From: Methylophaga sp.
GTDB lineage: Bacteria > Pseudomonadota > Gammaproteobacteria > Nitrosococcales > Methylophagaceae
DNA: 40,645 nucleotides
Assembly: GCA_030148085.1 (NCBI GenBank)
Contig: JASBUF010000052.1
Coordinates: 1 to 40,645 of the forward strand
Direction of reading: 5' to 3'
Shown here: positions 20,022 through 28,131 of the stretch, piece by piece
Position numbering within the stretch: the stretch's first letter is position 1
Layout: every line of letters begins with the position of its first letter
The notes under the pieces: model-generated
What the model saw: only the letters and a program-made list of their open reading frames with translations
What the model was told of the DNA's origin: nothing
The model's database searches: none
Program-made: the position numbers and the translations under genes

Positions 20022-20045
20022 CAACTATTGTTGTTTTAACACCAA

Positions 20046-20074
20046 CAGACAAATCTCAATTTCTTTGTTATAGT
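20046..20074 (+). promoter_or_regulatory. Possible sigma-70 promoter for the host-attachment-family gene
   Basis: CAGACA (20046-20051) and TATAGT (20069-20074) are spaced by 17 bases. They match the consensus at four and five of six positions. The predicted start leaves a leader of about 85 bases containing an inverted repeat. Confidence 0.4.
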
Positions 20075-20102
20075 CAAATTATTACTTCTCTCGACTCAAC
20101 TT

Positions 20103-20131
20103 CACACCGCGTTCTCTGGAAGCGAGGTGTG
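20103..20131 (+). other. Inverted repeat in the leader of the downstream gene
   Basis: CACACC (20103-20108) pairs with GGTGTG (20126-20131). The helix can extend by several pairs after one G-A mismatch. It sits between the proposed promoter and the ATG at 20168. No T-run follows, so it does not look like a terminator; a structured leader or a protein site is possible. Confidence 0.4.
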
Positions 20132-20167
20132 TTGCTTGTCTGACCCAAGCCAGAAGGAGTATCGACT

Positions 20168-20587
20168 ATGAAGAAAAAATGGATCGTCGTTGCCGAAAGT
20201 AGCCGCGCCAAAATCTACTCGGTAGAAAGCCGAACCAGCCCGCTCAAAGAAATTGATGACATCGTCAATATGTCCAGCCTGAATGATCTTGCCGATAATG
20301 GACGGGATCTGGAGGGGAACGGACAAGGTGGCCGCCATGCTTTGGAGCCCCGGATTGAGCCGAAAAAACTGGAGACCGCGCACTTTGCTCATGATGTCAG
20401 CGAGCGTCTGGAAACGGCACGCCGCGTCGGTGATTACAACGATCTGGTCATCATTTCCTCGCCCGGTTTCCTGGGTATGCTAAAGCAGAATCTGGGCACG
20501 GTGACACAAAAACACATCAGCCAGACCATTAATAAAAACCTGATCCATAAAAGCGAAGCAGAAATCCGCGATTATGTGTTTCACTAA
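20168..20587 (+). CDS. Host attachment-family protein (bacterial release-factor-1-like fold)
   Basis: 139-residue cytoplasmic protein resembling the 'host attachment protein' family first named from Agrobacterium AtsE. Visible features are an N-terminal WIVVAESSRAKIYSVE strand, a Gly/Asp-rich loop (DNGRDLEGNGQGG), a middle FAHDVSERLETARRVGDYNDLVIISSPGFLGMLK segment, and a C-terminal IHKSEAEIRDYVF. The family is thought to share the eRF1 domain fold, but biochemical function is not established. AGAAGGAG lies just before the ATG. It appears to be a single-gene unit with its own promoter and terminator. Confidence 0.8.
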   Translation: MKKKWIVVAESSRAKIYSVESRTSPLKEIDDIVNMSSLNDLADNGRDLEGNGQGGRHALEPRIEPKKLETAHFAHDVSERLETARRVGDYNDLVIISSPGFLGMLKQNLGTVTQKHISQTINKNLIHKSEAEIRDYVFH

Positions 20588-20595
20588 ATGAGGAG

Positions 20596-20626
20596 AGGCC
20601 GACGGTGATGACCGTCGGCCTTTTTT
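20596..20626 (+). terminator. Intrinsic terminator after the host-attachment-family gene
   Basis: Stem GGCCGACGGT / ACCGTCGGCC around a GATG loop, followed by six T residues. The T-run runs into the stop codon of the convergent tonB-type gene. On the opposite strand there is no matching T-run, so it acts rightward only. Confidence 0.9.
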
Positions 20627-21632
20627 ATCGGGTCGACAGGCCGTGGCCTGTTTCAAACTTCCAGGTACGGATAATCGTCAACATATCGTTATCGCGCAGC
20701 ACATCCTCAGGGATCGCCGCATAGGGCGCTCCAAGTCTGACGATACGAACGGCAGCTTCATCAAGCACTGTGTGACCTGATGAGCGTGAAATGACGATAC
20801 CGCCAGCGGGCACACTGCCATCGGGATTTATATCCACTGATAACATCAGGCTGCCATTTAACCCTCTTTGTCTCGCTTCCTGTGGGTAATTCATATTACC
20901 GATACGTTCGACTTTCATTTCCCAGGCCTTCATATACGCGGCGGCGGCAAATTCTTTGGTGGCGGCAGAAATACGGCGTTTCTTGGGACGTTCGCTCAGA
21001 GCCTTAGTGGTGCGATCCAGCGTCTGTTGCAGGTCATTACGTGCCTGTAACATCAGATCTCGTGCCGAAGGACGTGGCGGTGGAGCGTCAACGACTTCAG
21101 TTTCAGGTTCAACTGCAGTGTCCGGCGTTTCTGTAGTCTGAACCTGACGTTCAGCCTCTTTCTGAGTTAATGTTTTCACCGTTTTTTCTGGCTGCGTTTC
21201 TGCTGGCTTAGGCGGAACGGGTTTCGGTTCAGGTTTCGGTGGTGCAGGAGCTATCGGTTCCGGCGCCGGCGGCTTTGGCGTCGGTTCATCAATAGGTAAT
21301 GGTTCGGGTTCAATTTCCGCTGCCGCGACAACGGGAAGCGGTTCTGATGTCGGGTTTTCTTCTACTAACGGGACGGGGGCATCGGGCGTCGGTTCAGGGC
21401 TGGGCGTATCCAGTTCTCCGCCGCCTTCATTGTTTGCCTGAGCGAGAAAATCCGCCTTGTCAGGTTTGACGTTGTCTTTCTGCTTGACCAGAGTGATTTC
21501 GAGGTTGTTCGCCGGCGCATTGGTCGGTTGGGAAAACACATCAAAACTGACCCCCAATACGATGATCAGGTGAACGATGATCGAAATCAGCAGGGTAAAA
21601 ATAAATCTGTCAGCAGAGGTGGTTTTAGCCAT
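20625..21632 (-). CDS. tonB: TonB-family energy transducer
   Basis: 335-residue protein with the TonB layout. A short cytoplasmic N-terminus is followed by one transmembrane segment (FIFTLLISIIVHLIIVLGV). A long Pro/Glu/Lys-rich periplasmic spacer (about residues 70-190, repeated PEP and PKP) leads to a C-terminal domain (NYPQEARQRGLNGSLMLSVDI, IVRTWKFE-like end) that contacts outer-membrane receptors. It passes proton-motive force from ExbB/ExbD, which are not in the window. It is the last gene of a gshB-apbE-tonB operon, 8 bases after apbE. gshB next to a tonB gene is also seen in Pseudomonas. Confidence 0.9.
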   Translation of the reverse strand: MAKTTSADRFIFTLLISIIVHLIIVLGVSFDVFSQPTNAPANNLEITLVKQKDNVKPDKADFLAQANNEGGGELDTPSPEPTPDAPVPLVEENPTSEPLPVVAAAEIEPEPLPIDEPTPKPPAPEPIAPAPPKPEPKPVPPKPAETQPEKTVKTLTQKEAERQVQTTETPDTAVEPETEVVDAPPPRPSARDLMLQARNDLQQTLDRTTKALSERPKKRRISAATKEFAAAAYMKAWEMKVERIGNMNYPQEARQRGLNGSLMLSVDINPDGSVPAGGIVISRSSGHTVLDEAAVRIVRLGAPYAAIPEDVLRDNDMLTIIRTWKFETGHGLSTR

Positions 21633-21640
21633 ACTGGGGA

Positions 21641-22681
21641 CTAAGGTTGGGTTACCTGACGAATAACAGGCTCAATGGCCGGGTTACTGAATCTGACTTG
21701 TTCAGTCATGGCCGGTGTCATTTCAATCTGACCATCGGCTCGCATCAGCATAACATGATCAATACCCAGTGAAGCGGCAATTTCAGGCCAGTTATCACCG
21801 GCGACAACCAGTGCGGTCGCGGCCGCATCGGCCAGTGCAGCCTGGCGGTGGATTACCGTCACCGAGATATTGTCACGGGCCGGATAACCCGTGCGGGGGT
21901 CCAGAATATGGGGATAGCGCTGGCCTTCGTAGCTGAAGTAACGCTCATAATCTCCCGAGGTGAAGACGCTTTCATCGTTATTGATGTCGACCGATGCCAA
22001 CATTTTTCCTTCCTGCCGTGGGTGGCGGATGCCAATACGCCAGGGGCGATCACCATGACTACCAATCGCACGCAAATCACCACCTATGTTAATGATGGCA
22101 TTTTCGATGCCTTGTTGTTTCAGCGCCTCTATCGCGGTATCGACAGCGGTGCCTTTGGCAAAACCACCAAAACCGAGTTTCACCATCGGGTTATCGCTGC
22201 GCAGCACATTATTCTCAATATGAATAGCATCCATACTCGGTGCGGCAGCCAACCAGTTATTAATGTCTTCCTGTGCTGGGGGCGGTCGTGATTCAAACCA
22301 GTTGTCCTGATGATAACCCCACAGCTCGAACAGCTTGCCAGCCGCCGGATTAAACAGATGCTGGCTGGCCTTGGCATAACGTGCGGCTTCATCAATAACA
22401 GCGGCGACATCAGGCTGGATTGTGATTTCTTCACCCTTGGCAATCGCCTCATTAATGCGAGTCAGCGTACTTGGCTGCCAGGCATGCCAGTTGTCATTCA
22501 CGTTACTAAATGACTCTTCCAAGACCGAGACAGTCTTTTCGGCGGTGGCAGCATCGACGCCATAGAGGCTGACATCAATTTCGGTGCCGAAGGCATAGAA
22601 CTTGGCCTGGCGGGCACGATCATCGTTGCCACAGCCGCTTAACAGGAGGGTGATGAGAATGAGGAAGGGGAACAGTTTCAT
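21641..22681 (-). CDS. apbE: FAD:protein FMN transferase, lipoprotein
   Basis: 346-residue ApbE-family enzyme, which covalently attaches FMN to threonines of target proteins such as NqrC/RnfG. The N-terminus is a lipoprotein signal (LLLSGC, lipobox Cys17), so it acts in the periplasm on the membrane. Family motifs are GTEIDVSLYG, a GGFAKGTAVD segment, NIGGDLRAIG, SVFTSGDYERYF with HILDPRTGYPA, and a C-terminal DAAATALVV. Its ATG overlaps the gshB stop by four bases, and tonB follows 8 bases later. No obvious flavinylated partner gene is in the window. Confidence 0.92.
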   Translation of the reverse strand: MKLFPFLILITLLLSGCGNDDRARQAKFYAFGTEIDVSLYGVDAATAEKTVSVLEESFSNVNDNWHAWQPSTLTRINEAIAKGEEITIQPDVAAVIDEAARYAKASQHLFNPAAGKLFELWGYHQDNWFESRPPPAQEDINNWLAAAPSMDAIHIENNVLRSDNPMVKLGFGGFAKGTAVDTAIEALKQQGIENAIINIGGDLRAIGSHGDRPWRIGIRHPRQEGKMLASVDINNDESVFTSGDYERYFSYEGQRYPHILDPRTGYPARDNISVTVIHRQAALADAAATALVVAGDNWPEIAASLGIDHVMLMRADGQIEMTPAMTEQVRFSNPAIEPVIRQVTQP

Positions 22682-23625
22682 GGCAGTCGTTTTTCTATAG
22701 CATCCATCAGTTGTGCGGCAATATTGAGTCCGAATTCGCGATCAAGTTCACGGATACAGGTCGGGCTGGTGACATTGATTTCGGTCAGGTAATCACCAAT
22801 CACATCTAAACCAACAAAGATTAACCCTTTTTCACGTAATTTGGCGCCAACTTGTTCGCATATCCAGCGATCGCGATCAGTTAAAGCTCGCCCTTCAGCA
22901 CGACCACCGGCAGCGAGGTTGCCACGGGTTTCACCGGCAGCCGGAATACGTGCTAGGGCATAAGGCACAGGTTCACCATCAATCAGCAGAATGCGTTTGT
23001 CTCCATCTGAAATCGCTGGCAGGAACTGTTGGGCCATGACGGATTTTTTGCCGTGCTCGGTTAAGGTTTCGACGATCACAGAGAAATTCGGGTCGCCCTG
23101 ATTCACACGAAAGATAGACGCGCCGCCCATGCCATCCAATGGTTTGAGAATGATATCGCCATGCGCTTGCTGAAATTCTCGAATCAGATGTTTGTGTCGG
23201 GTGACCAACGTTGGTGGGCAGCACTGTGGGAACCAGGCGGTGAACAGTTTTTCATTGGCATCGCGAAGACTCTGTGGATCGTTGACGATGAGTACACCTG
23301 CGGCCTGGGCCTGCTCCAGCAGGTAGGTGCTGTAGACATATTCCATATCAAACGGCGGATCCTTTCGCATCAGGATCACATCGACATCGGTAATCGGGCG
23401 AGTCTGCATGTCACCGAGTTCATACCAGTTCTGCGGATCATCTTTTACTGATAATGGGCGCATTTCGGCAAAGACTTTGCCTTCACGCAGAAACAGATCC
23501 TGCTGTTCCATGTAGAGAATGTTCCAGCCTTTGGCCTGAGCAGCCAGCAGCATCGCAAAGCTGCTGTCTTTCTTGATATTAATCCGGGAAACCGGGTCCA
23601 TCACGATGCCGACGGTGCGTTGCAT
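22678..23625 (-). CDS. gshB: Glutathione synthetase
   Basis: ATP-grasp ligase joining gamma-glutamylcysteine and glycine; 315 residues, matching E. coli GshB (316). Visible are GIVMDPVSRINIKKDSSF at the N-terminus, LMRKDPPFD, PQSLRDANEKLF, ILKPLDGMGGASIF, the GETRGNLAAGG loop, and a C-terminal EINVTSPTCIRE. In a methylotroph, glutathione may also serve formaldehyde detoxification, but no such genes are present here. First gene of the gshB-apbE-tonB operon and divergent from glyQ. Confidence 0.97.
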   Translation of the reverse strand: MQRTVGIVMDPVSRINIKKDSSFAMLLAAQAKGWNILYMEQQDLFLREGKVFAEMRPLSVKDDPQNWYELGDMQTRPITDVDVILMRKDPPFDMEYVYSTYLLEQAQAAGVLIVNDPQSLRDANEKLFTAWFPQCCPPTLVTRHKHLIREFQQAHGDIILKPLDGMGGASIFRVNQGDPNFSVIVETLTEHGKKSVMAQQFLPAISDGDKRILLIDGEPVPYALARIPAAGETRGNLAAGGRAEGRALTDRDRWICEQVGAKLREKGLIFVGLDVIGDYLTEINVTSPTCIRELDREFGLNIAAQLMDAIEKRLP

Positions 23626-23750
23626 GATCTCACTCTAAATGAAGTTGATAGCTGCCGGCATTGTACCTGAATCGTTATAGTGCCGCCGTCTTTGTCATTT
23701 CTAAGGTGAGTGATGGCAACGAGCTGACACTCCTAATTCAATGATGTGTC

Positions 23751-23780
23751 TCTACAAGCGGTGTTGGGATTCGCTATAAT
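23751..23780 (+). promoter_or_regulatory. Possible promoter for glyQS
   Basis: A perfect TATAAT lies at 23775-23780, with TCTACA 18 bases upstream (four of six -35 matches). Transcription would start near 23787. That is downstream of the longest possible glyQ reading-frame start (23746) and so argues for the shorter glyQ start. Confidence 0.45.
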
Positions 23781-23835
23781 CGCAGGGGTTTTGACTTTGA
23801 CTATTGATAACAAGCTAATGACTAACAACGCGGTG

Positions 23836-24756
23836 ATGAAGGCGGAGACGCCGAAAACCTTTCAGGAACTGATCCTGAGACTGCAACAGTACTGGGCTGA
23901 GCAAGGTTGCGTGCTACTGCAACCCTACGATATGGAAGTAGGCGCGGGCACCTTCCACCCGGCCACTTTCCTGCGCGCAATCGGTCCTGAGCCGTGGAGT
24001 GCGGCCTATGTGCAACCGTCGCGTCGTCCGACCGATGGTCGTTATGGCGAGAACCCAAACCGTCTGCAGCACTACTACCAGTTCCAAGTGGTATTGAAAC
24101 CGTCACCAATCAATATTCAGGAACTGTATCTCGGTTCGCTGGAAATGCTGGGCATTGATACCTCCGTGCACGATATCCGTTTCGTTGAAGATAACTGGGA
24201 ATCACCGACTTTGGGTGCATGGGGCTTGGGTTGGGAAGTCTGGCTCAACGGTATGGAAGTCACACAGTTCACCTACTTCCAACAAGTTGGTGGTCTGGAA
24301 TGCCGTCCGGTTACGGGTGAGATCACCTATGGTCTGGAACGTATCGCGATGTATCTGCAGGGCGTTAGTAGCGTCTATGATCTGGTCTGGGCCGACGGTC
24401 CGATGGGCACCGTGACCTATGGCGATGTGTTCCACCAGAATGAGGTGGAAATGTCAGCCTATAACTTCGAGCAGGCCGATGTGGAAAGCTTGTTCCAGTT
24501 TTTTGATACCTATGAGCGCGAGAGTCAACGAATGATCGAAGCGGGCCTGCCTTTGCCAGCGTACGAATTGGTACTGAAAGCCTCCCATACCTTTAATATG
24601 CTGGATGCGCGCAAAGCGATTTCAGTGACTGAGCGACAACGCTTTATTCTCCGCGTCAGAACGCTGGCCCGTGCCGTGGCGCAAGCCTATTACGATCGTC
24701 GAGAAGCCTTAGGGTTCCCGATGGTGCAGGCAGAAAAGGCGGAGGCGCAGGCATGA
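23836..24756 (+). CDS. glyQ: Glycine--tRNA ligase, alpha subunit
   Basis: Catalytic subunit of the heterotetrameric class II glycyl-tRNA synthetase. The start at 23836 ([13 protein letters not shown], 306 residues) aligns best with the E. coli N-terminus (303 residues). An in-frame ATG at 23818 is a possible alternative, and the open frame back to 23746 is disfavoured by a TATAAT box inside it. Typical conserved blocks are [21 protein letters not shown]-like sequence, [19 protein letters not shown] and [12 protein letters not shown]. It overlaps glyS by ATGA. The start choice is less certain than the identity. Confidence 0.96.
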   Translation: MKAETPKTFQELILRLQQYWAEQGCVLLQPYDMEVGAGTFHPATFLRAIGPEPWSAAYVQPSRRPTDGRYGENPNRLQHYYQFQVVLKPSPINIQELYLGSLEMLGIDTSVHDIRFVEDNWESPTLGAWGLGWEVWLNGMEVTQFTYFQQVGGLECRPVTGEITYGLERIAMYLQGVSSVYDLVWADGPMGTVTYGDVFHQNEVEMSAYNFEQADVESLFQFFDTYERESQRMIEAGLPLPAYELVLKASHTFNMLDARKAISVTERQRFILRVRTLARAVAQAYYDRREALGFPMVQAEKAEAQA

Positions 24757-26831
24757 AAGAGTTTGAAGATGTTCTGATTGAACTCGGCACCGAAGAGCTA
24801 CCACCGAAAGCACTGGCTAAGCTGAGTCAGGCTTTCCATCAGGGTGTGGAAGAAGGTCTGAACAAAGCCGAATTGAGTTTTGGGGAGATTCGCCCCTACG
24901 CGACACCACGTCGTCTGGCTCTGGTTATCAGCAAAATGCAGACTAAACAGCCCGATCGTACTGTTGAGCGCCGTGGCCCGGCGGTAACTGCCGCCTTTGA
25001 TGAAGATGGTAACCCGACCAAAGCCCTGCAGGGCTTTGCCAGTTCCTGTGGTGTTGGGGTTGATGATCTCGAAACCATGAAGACCGACAAAGGGGCCTGG
25101 CTGGTGTTCAAACAAGAACAGGCCGGTGCCGAAGCATCTGCATTGTTGCCTGAAATCATTGAGCAGTCGTTGAATCAGTTGCCGATTCCAAAACGCATGC
25201 GCTGGGGCGATCTGCCGGGTGAGTTTGTGCGTCCGGTTCACTGGCTTGTTGTACTGCAAGGTAGTAGAGTCGTGCCGATGGAAATTCTTGGCGTTAAGTC
25301 CGATCAATTCTCTCGCGGTCATCGCTTCCATCATCCAGAGGCGGTTCGTATCAGTTCACCGATGACCTATGCACCGCAAATGGAAACTGAAGGCCATGTG
25401 CTGGTGGATTTCCAGGCGCGTAAAGAAGCCATCGAAGGTCAGGTTATTGAACTGGCCGCAAAGCTCAATGGTGAAGCGATTATCAACCCGGATTTGCTGG
25501 ATGAAGTGACGGGTCTGGTCGAATGGCCTGTCGCCCTGGCGGGTAATTTTGATCAGCGTTTTCTGGAGCTACCTGCCGAAGCATTGATTTCGTCGATGGA
25601 AGGTCACCAGAAATACTTTGCCGTGCAATCTGCTGATGGCAAACTGCTGCCACACTTCATTACGGTGAGTAATATCGCCAGTCAGGATCCGACTCAGGTG
25701 ATCGCCGGTAATGAGCGTGTGATTCTGCCACGACTCAGCGATGCGGCTTTCTTCTGGGATACTGACCGCAAGCAGCCTTTAGCGGCACGTCAGGAGCAGC
25801 TGAAAACCATTGTGTTCCAGAATAAGCTGGGTACGGTCTATGACAAATCTGCCCGTGTGGCGACACTGGCGGCCGAGATTGCAGCACAGGTCGGCGGTGA
25901 CGCGGCTCTGGCTGAACGTGCGGCCAAACTAGCGAAATGTGATCTGGTCACCGAAATGGTCGGTGAATTCCCTGAACTGCAGGGTATTATGGGCCGCTAC
26001 TATGCCCGATTGGATGGCGAAGATAATGAAGTCGCTGAAGCCCTGGATGAGCAATACCTGCCACGCTTTGCTGGTGACAGCCTGCCATCAACCATCAGTG
26101 GTCAAGCCGTCAGTCTGGCGGAAAAGCTGGATACGCTGACAGGCCTGTTTGGTATTGGTCAGCCACCGTCAGGGGTGAAAGATCCGTTTGCGCTGCGTCG
26201 TGCGGCGTTGGGTGTGTTACGGATTATCATCGAAAAAGAATTGGATTTGGATCTGGCTGCTCTGCTGCAATCAGCCGCTAATTCGTTTGGTGACACACTG
26301 AGTGAGAAAGCCGTAACCGAGCAGGTCATGTCTTATTTCTACGATCGCCTTCGCGGTTACGCCTTGGAACAGGGCTTTAAGGCCGATGAGTTTGAAGCGG
26401 TGCTGGCGGTGAAGCCAAGTAAACCTCTGGACTTTATCCAGCGCCTGAAAGCGGTTGCTGCATTTAGACAGCTGGAGCAGGCGGAATCACTGGCGGCGGG
26501 TAATAAACGTATCGGCAATATTCTGCGTAAGAATGATGCTGAGGCAGATGATTTACAGGTTAATGACACTCTGCTTGAAGAAGCGGCCGAAAAAGCCTTG
26601 GCAGAAAAAGTCAGTCAGGCGCGCTCGGATTTGGCGCCATTGACGGCGAATGCCGATTACACCGGCGTATTGAATTATCTGGCCGGTATGCGTGAAACCA
26701 TCGATAGCTTCTTTGACGATGTTATGGTGATGGCGGATGATGAAGCGGTTAGACTTAACCGTCTGGCTTTATTGAATCAGACCCGCGCCTTGTTCCTCGG
26801 CGTGGCCGATATCTCCTGCCTGCAGGAGTAA
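24753..26831 (+). CDS. glyS: Glycine--tRNA ligase, beta subunit
   Basis: 692-residue beta subunit (E. coli: 689), which binds tRNA-Gly and is needed for aminoacylation with GlyQ. The N-terminus ([14 protein letters not shown]), the PTKALQGFA segment, [25 protein letters not shown], the HD-type region [20 protein letters not shown] and a C-terminal [19 protein letters not shown] all fit the family. It is coupled to glyQ by a four-base overlap and followed 12 bases later by gmhB. Confidence 0.97.
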   Translation: MKEFEDVLIELGTEELPPKALAKLSQAFHQGVEEGLNKAELSFGEIRPYATPRRLALVISKMQTKQPDRTVERRGPAVTAAFDEDGNPTKALQGFASSCGVGVDDLETMKTDKGAWLVFKQEQAGAEASALLPEIIEQSLNQLPIPKRMRWGDLPGEFVRPVHWLVVLQGSRVVPMEILGVKSDQFSRGHRFHHPEAVRISSPMTYAPQMETEGHVLVDFQARKEAIEGQVIELAAKLNGEAIINPDLLDEVTGLVEWPVALAGNFDQRFLELPAEALISSMEGHQKYFAVQSADGKLLPHFITVSNIASQDPTQVIAGNERVILPRLSDAAFFWDTDRKQPLAARQEQLKTIVFQNKLGTVYDKSARVATLAAEIAAQVGGDAALAERAAKLAKCDLVTEMVGEFPELQGIMGRYYARLDGEDNEVAEALDEQYLPRFAGDSLPSTISGQAVSLAEKLDTLTGLFGIGQPPSGVKDPFALRRAALGVLRIIIEKELDLDLAALLQSAANSFGDTLSEKAVTEQVMSYFYDRLRGYALEQGFKADEFEAVLAVKPSKPLDFIQRLKAVAAFRQLEQAESLAAGNKRIGNILRKNDAEADDLQVNDTLLEEAAEKALAEKVSQARSDLAPLTANADYTGVLNYLAGMRETIDSFFDDVMVMADDEAVRLNRLALLNQTRALFLGVADISCLQE

Positions 26832-26843
26832 CAGGAGCCTGTT

Positions 26844-27386
26844 ATGTCGCTGATAATTCTGGACCGCGATGGTGTTATTAATCACGACTCGGATGAGTTT
26901 ATTAAAAACCCGGCCGAGTGGGAGCCCATTGAAGGCAGTCTGGAAGCGATTGCGCGACTGAATTATGCCGGTTACCGGGTGGTGGTCATTACCAACCAGT
27001 CCGGCATTGCCCGCGGCCTGCTGGATGTAGAAACCTTAAACCGCATCCACAGTAAGATGCGTCGCATGCTGGCCCAGGTAGGCGGTCGTATTGAGGCCAT
27101 TATGTACTGCCCGCATGGCCCGGAAGATGGCTGCACCTGCCGTAAACCGCACAATGGTTCATTTACCGATCTGGCCCATCGTCTGCGGGTTAACTTGGAT
27201 ACTGTGCCAGCTGTTGGCGATTCCATGCGCGACATGCAGGCAGCCATTGCGTCAAAAGCACGACCCATTCTGGTCAGGACTGGCAAGGGCGAACGCACTC
27301 TGGCGGAGGGGCTGCCGGAGGGCATTGAGGTCTACGATGATTTGGCTGCGGTAGCCACAGCTTTACTGGAGCCACAGATTCAATGA
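26844..27386 (+). CDS. gmhB: D,D-heptose 1,7-bisphosphate phosphatase
   Basis: HAD-superfamily phosphatase of ADP-heptose synthesis for the lipopolysaccharide inner core. In 180 residues it shows the DRDGVIN nucleophile motif (Asp7, Asp9), VITNQSGIARG, a zinc-binding CPHGPEDGCTCRKP loop, and VGDSMRDMQAA for metal binding. Length and motifs match GmhB. It is placed 12 bases after glyS and overlaps plsC by ATGA, an order also common in Pseudomonas. Confidence 0.94.
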   Translation: MSLIILDRDGVINHDSDEFIKNPAEWEPIEGSLEAIARLNYAGYRVVVITNQSGIARGLLDVETLNRIHSKMRRMLAQVGGRIEAIMYCPHGPEDGCTCRKPHNGSFTDLAHRLRVNLDTVPAVGDSMRDMQAAIASKARPILVRTGKGERTLAEGLPEGIEVYDDLAAVATALLEPQIQ

Positions 27387-28120
27387 TCTACATCCGCTCC
27401 ACGCTATTCTTTATTTTTTATGCCCTGACCGCCGTTTTATTTTCCTGCCTTGGCGTCTTGCTCTGGCCTTTACCCTTTAAATGGCGTTACGCTGTGGTCA
27501 GCCAGTGGGCCAAGACCAATATCTGGCTGCTGGAAAAAATTTGTGATGTACGTCTCGAAGTCGAAGGCAGCGAGCACATAGGTGACGAACCCGCTGTTAT
27601 TATTTGTAAACATCAGTCTGCCTGGGAGACGCTGGCGTTACAGGCCGTATTTCCGCCACAAGTCTGGGTGTTGAAGCGGGAATTGTTATGGATTCCCTTT
27701 TTTGGCTGGGGCTTGGCATCATTAAAGCCGATTGCGATAGACCGTAAAGCAGGGCGCAAGGCGCTCAGTCAGGTCATTGAGCAGGGGCTGGACAGACTAT
27801 CTTCCGGCGCTTGGGTTGTGGTGTTTCCCGAAGGCACGCGGGTAGCTCCGGGATATATCGGCAAATTTGGTATCGGTGGAGCCAGACTGGCGGTTGAAAC
27901 CGGTTACCCGGTGATTCCGGTAGCGCATGATGCCGGGCACTACTGGCCAAAGCGGGGGTTTTTGAAACGCCCGGGCACGATTAGAATGCAGATCGGTGCA
28001 AAGATAGACACGAGCGGAATAGAGGCAGCGGATTTAAACCAGCAGTTGTATGACTGGATGGAACAAACAATGACGCAGCTGGAAGGCAAAAAGCCGCAAC
28101 AGCAGGCGCGACAACTATAG
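27383..28120 (+). CDS. plsC: 1-acyl-sn-glycerol-3-phosphate acyltransferase
   Basis: 245-residue inner-membrane acyltransferase that converts lysophosphatidic acid to phosphatidic acid. A hydrophobic N-terminal segment (LFFIFYALTAVLFSCLGVLLW) is followed by CKHQSAWET, which is the HX4(D/E) catalytic motif with Glu in the last position. FPEGTR is the glycerol-phosphate binding motif, and VIPVAHDAG follows. It overlaps gmhB and precedes fimX by 11 bases, so it is part of the glyQS operon. Confidence 0.92.
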   Translation: MIYIRSTLFFIFYALTAVLFSCLGVLLWPLPFKWRYAVVSQWAKTNIWLLEKICDVRLEVEGSEHIGDEPAVIICKHQSAWETLALQAVFPPQVWVLKRELLWIPFFGWGLASLKPIAIDRKAGRKALSQVIEQGLDRLSSGAWVVVFPEGTRVAPGYIGKFGIGGARLAVETGYPVIPVAHDAGHYWPKRGFLKRPGTIRMQIGAKIDTSGIEAADLNQQLYDWMEQTMTQLEGKKPQQQARQL

Positions 28121-28131
28121 AGAGTGACAGA

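Noticed and set aside
23746-23835. Longer glyQ reading frame
   Set aside because: It contains a TATAAT promoter box, and the family N-terminus begins at the ATG at 23836 (or 23818).
23626-23835. Glycine riboswitch upstream of glyQ
   Set aside because: The gap shows no recognisable riboswitch core, and glyQ is not a usual target of that class.
24798-25334. 178-codon minus-strand frame within glyS
   Set aside because: Shadow of glyS with no ribosome-binding site and no protein features.
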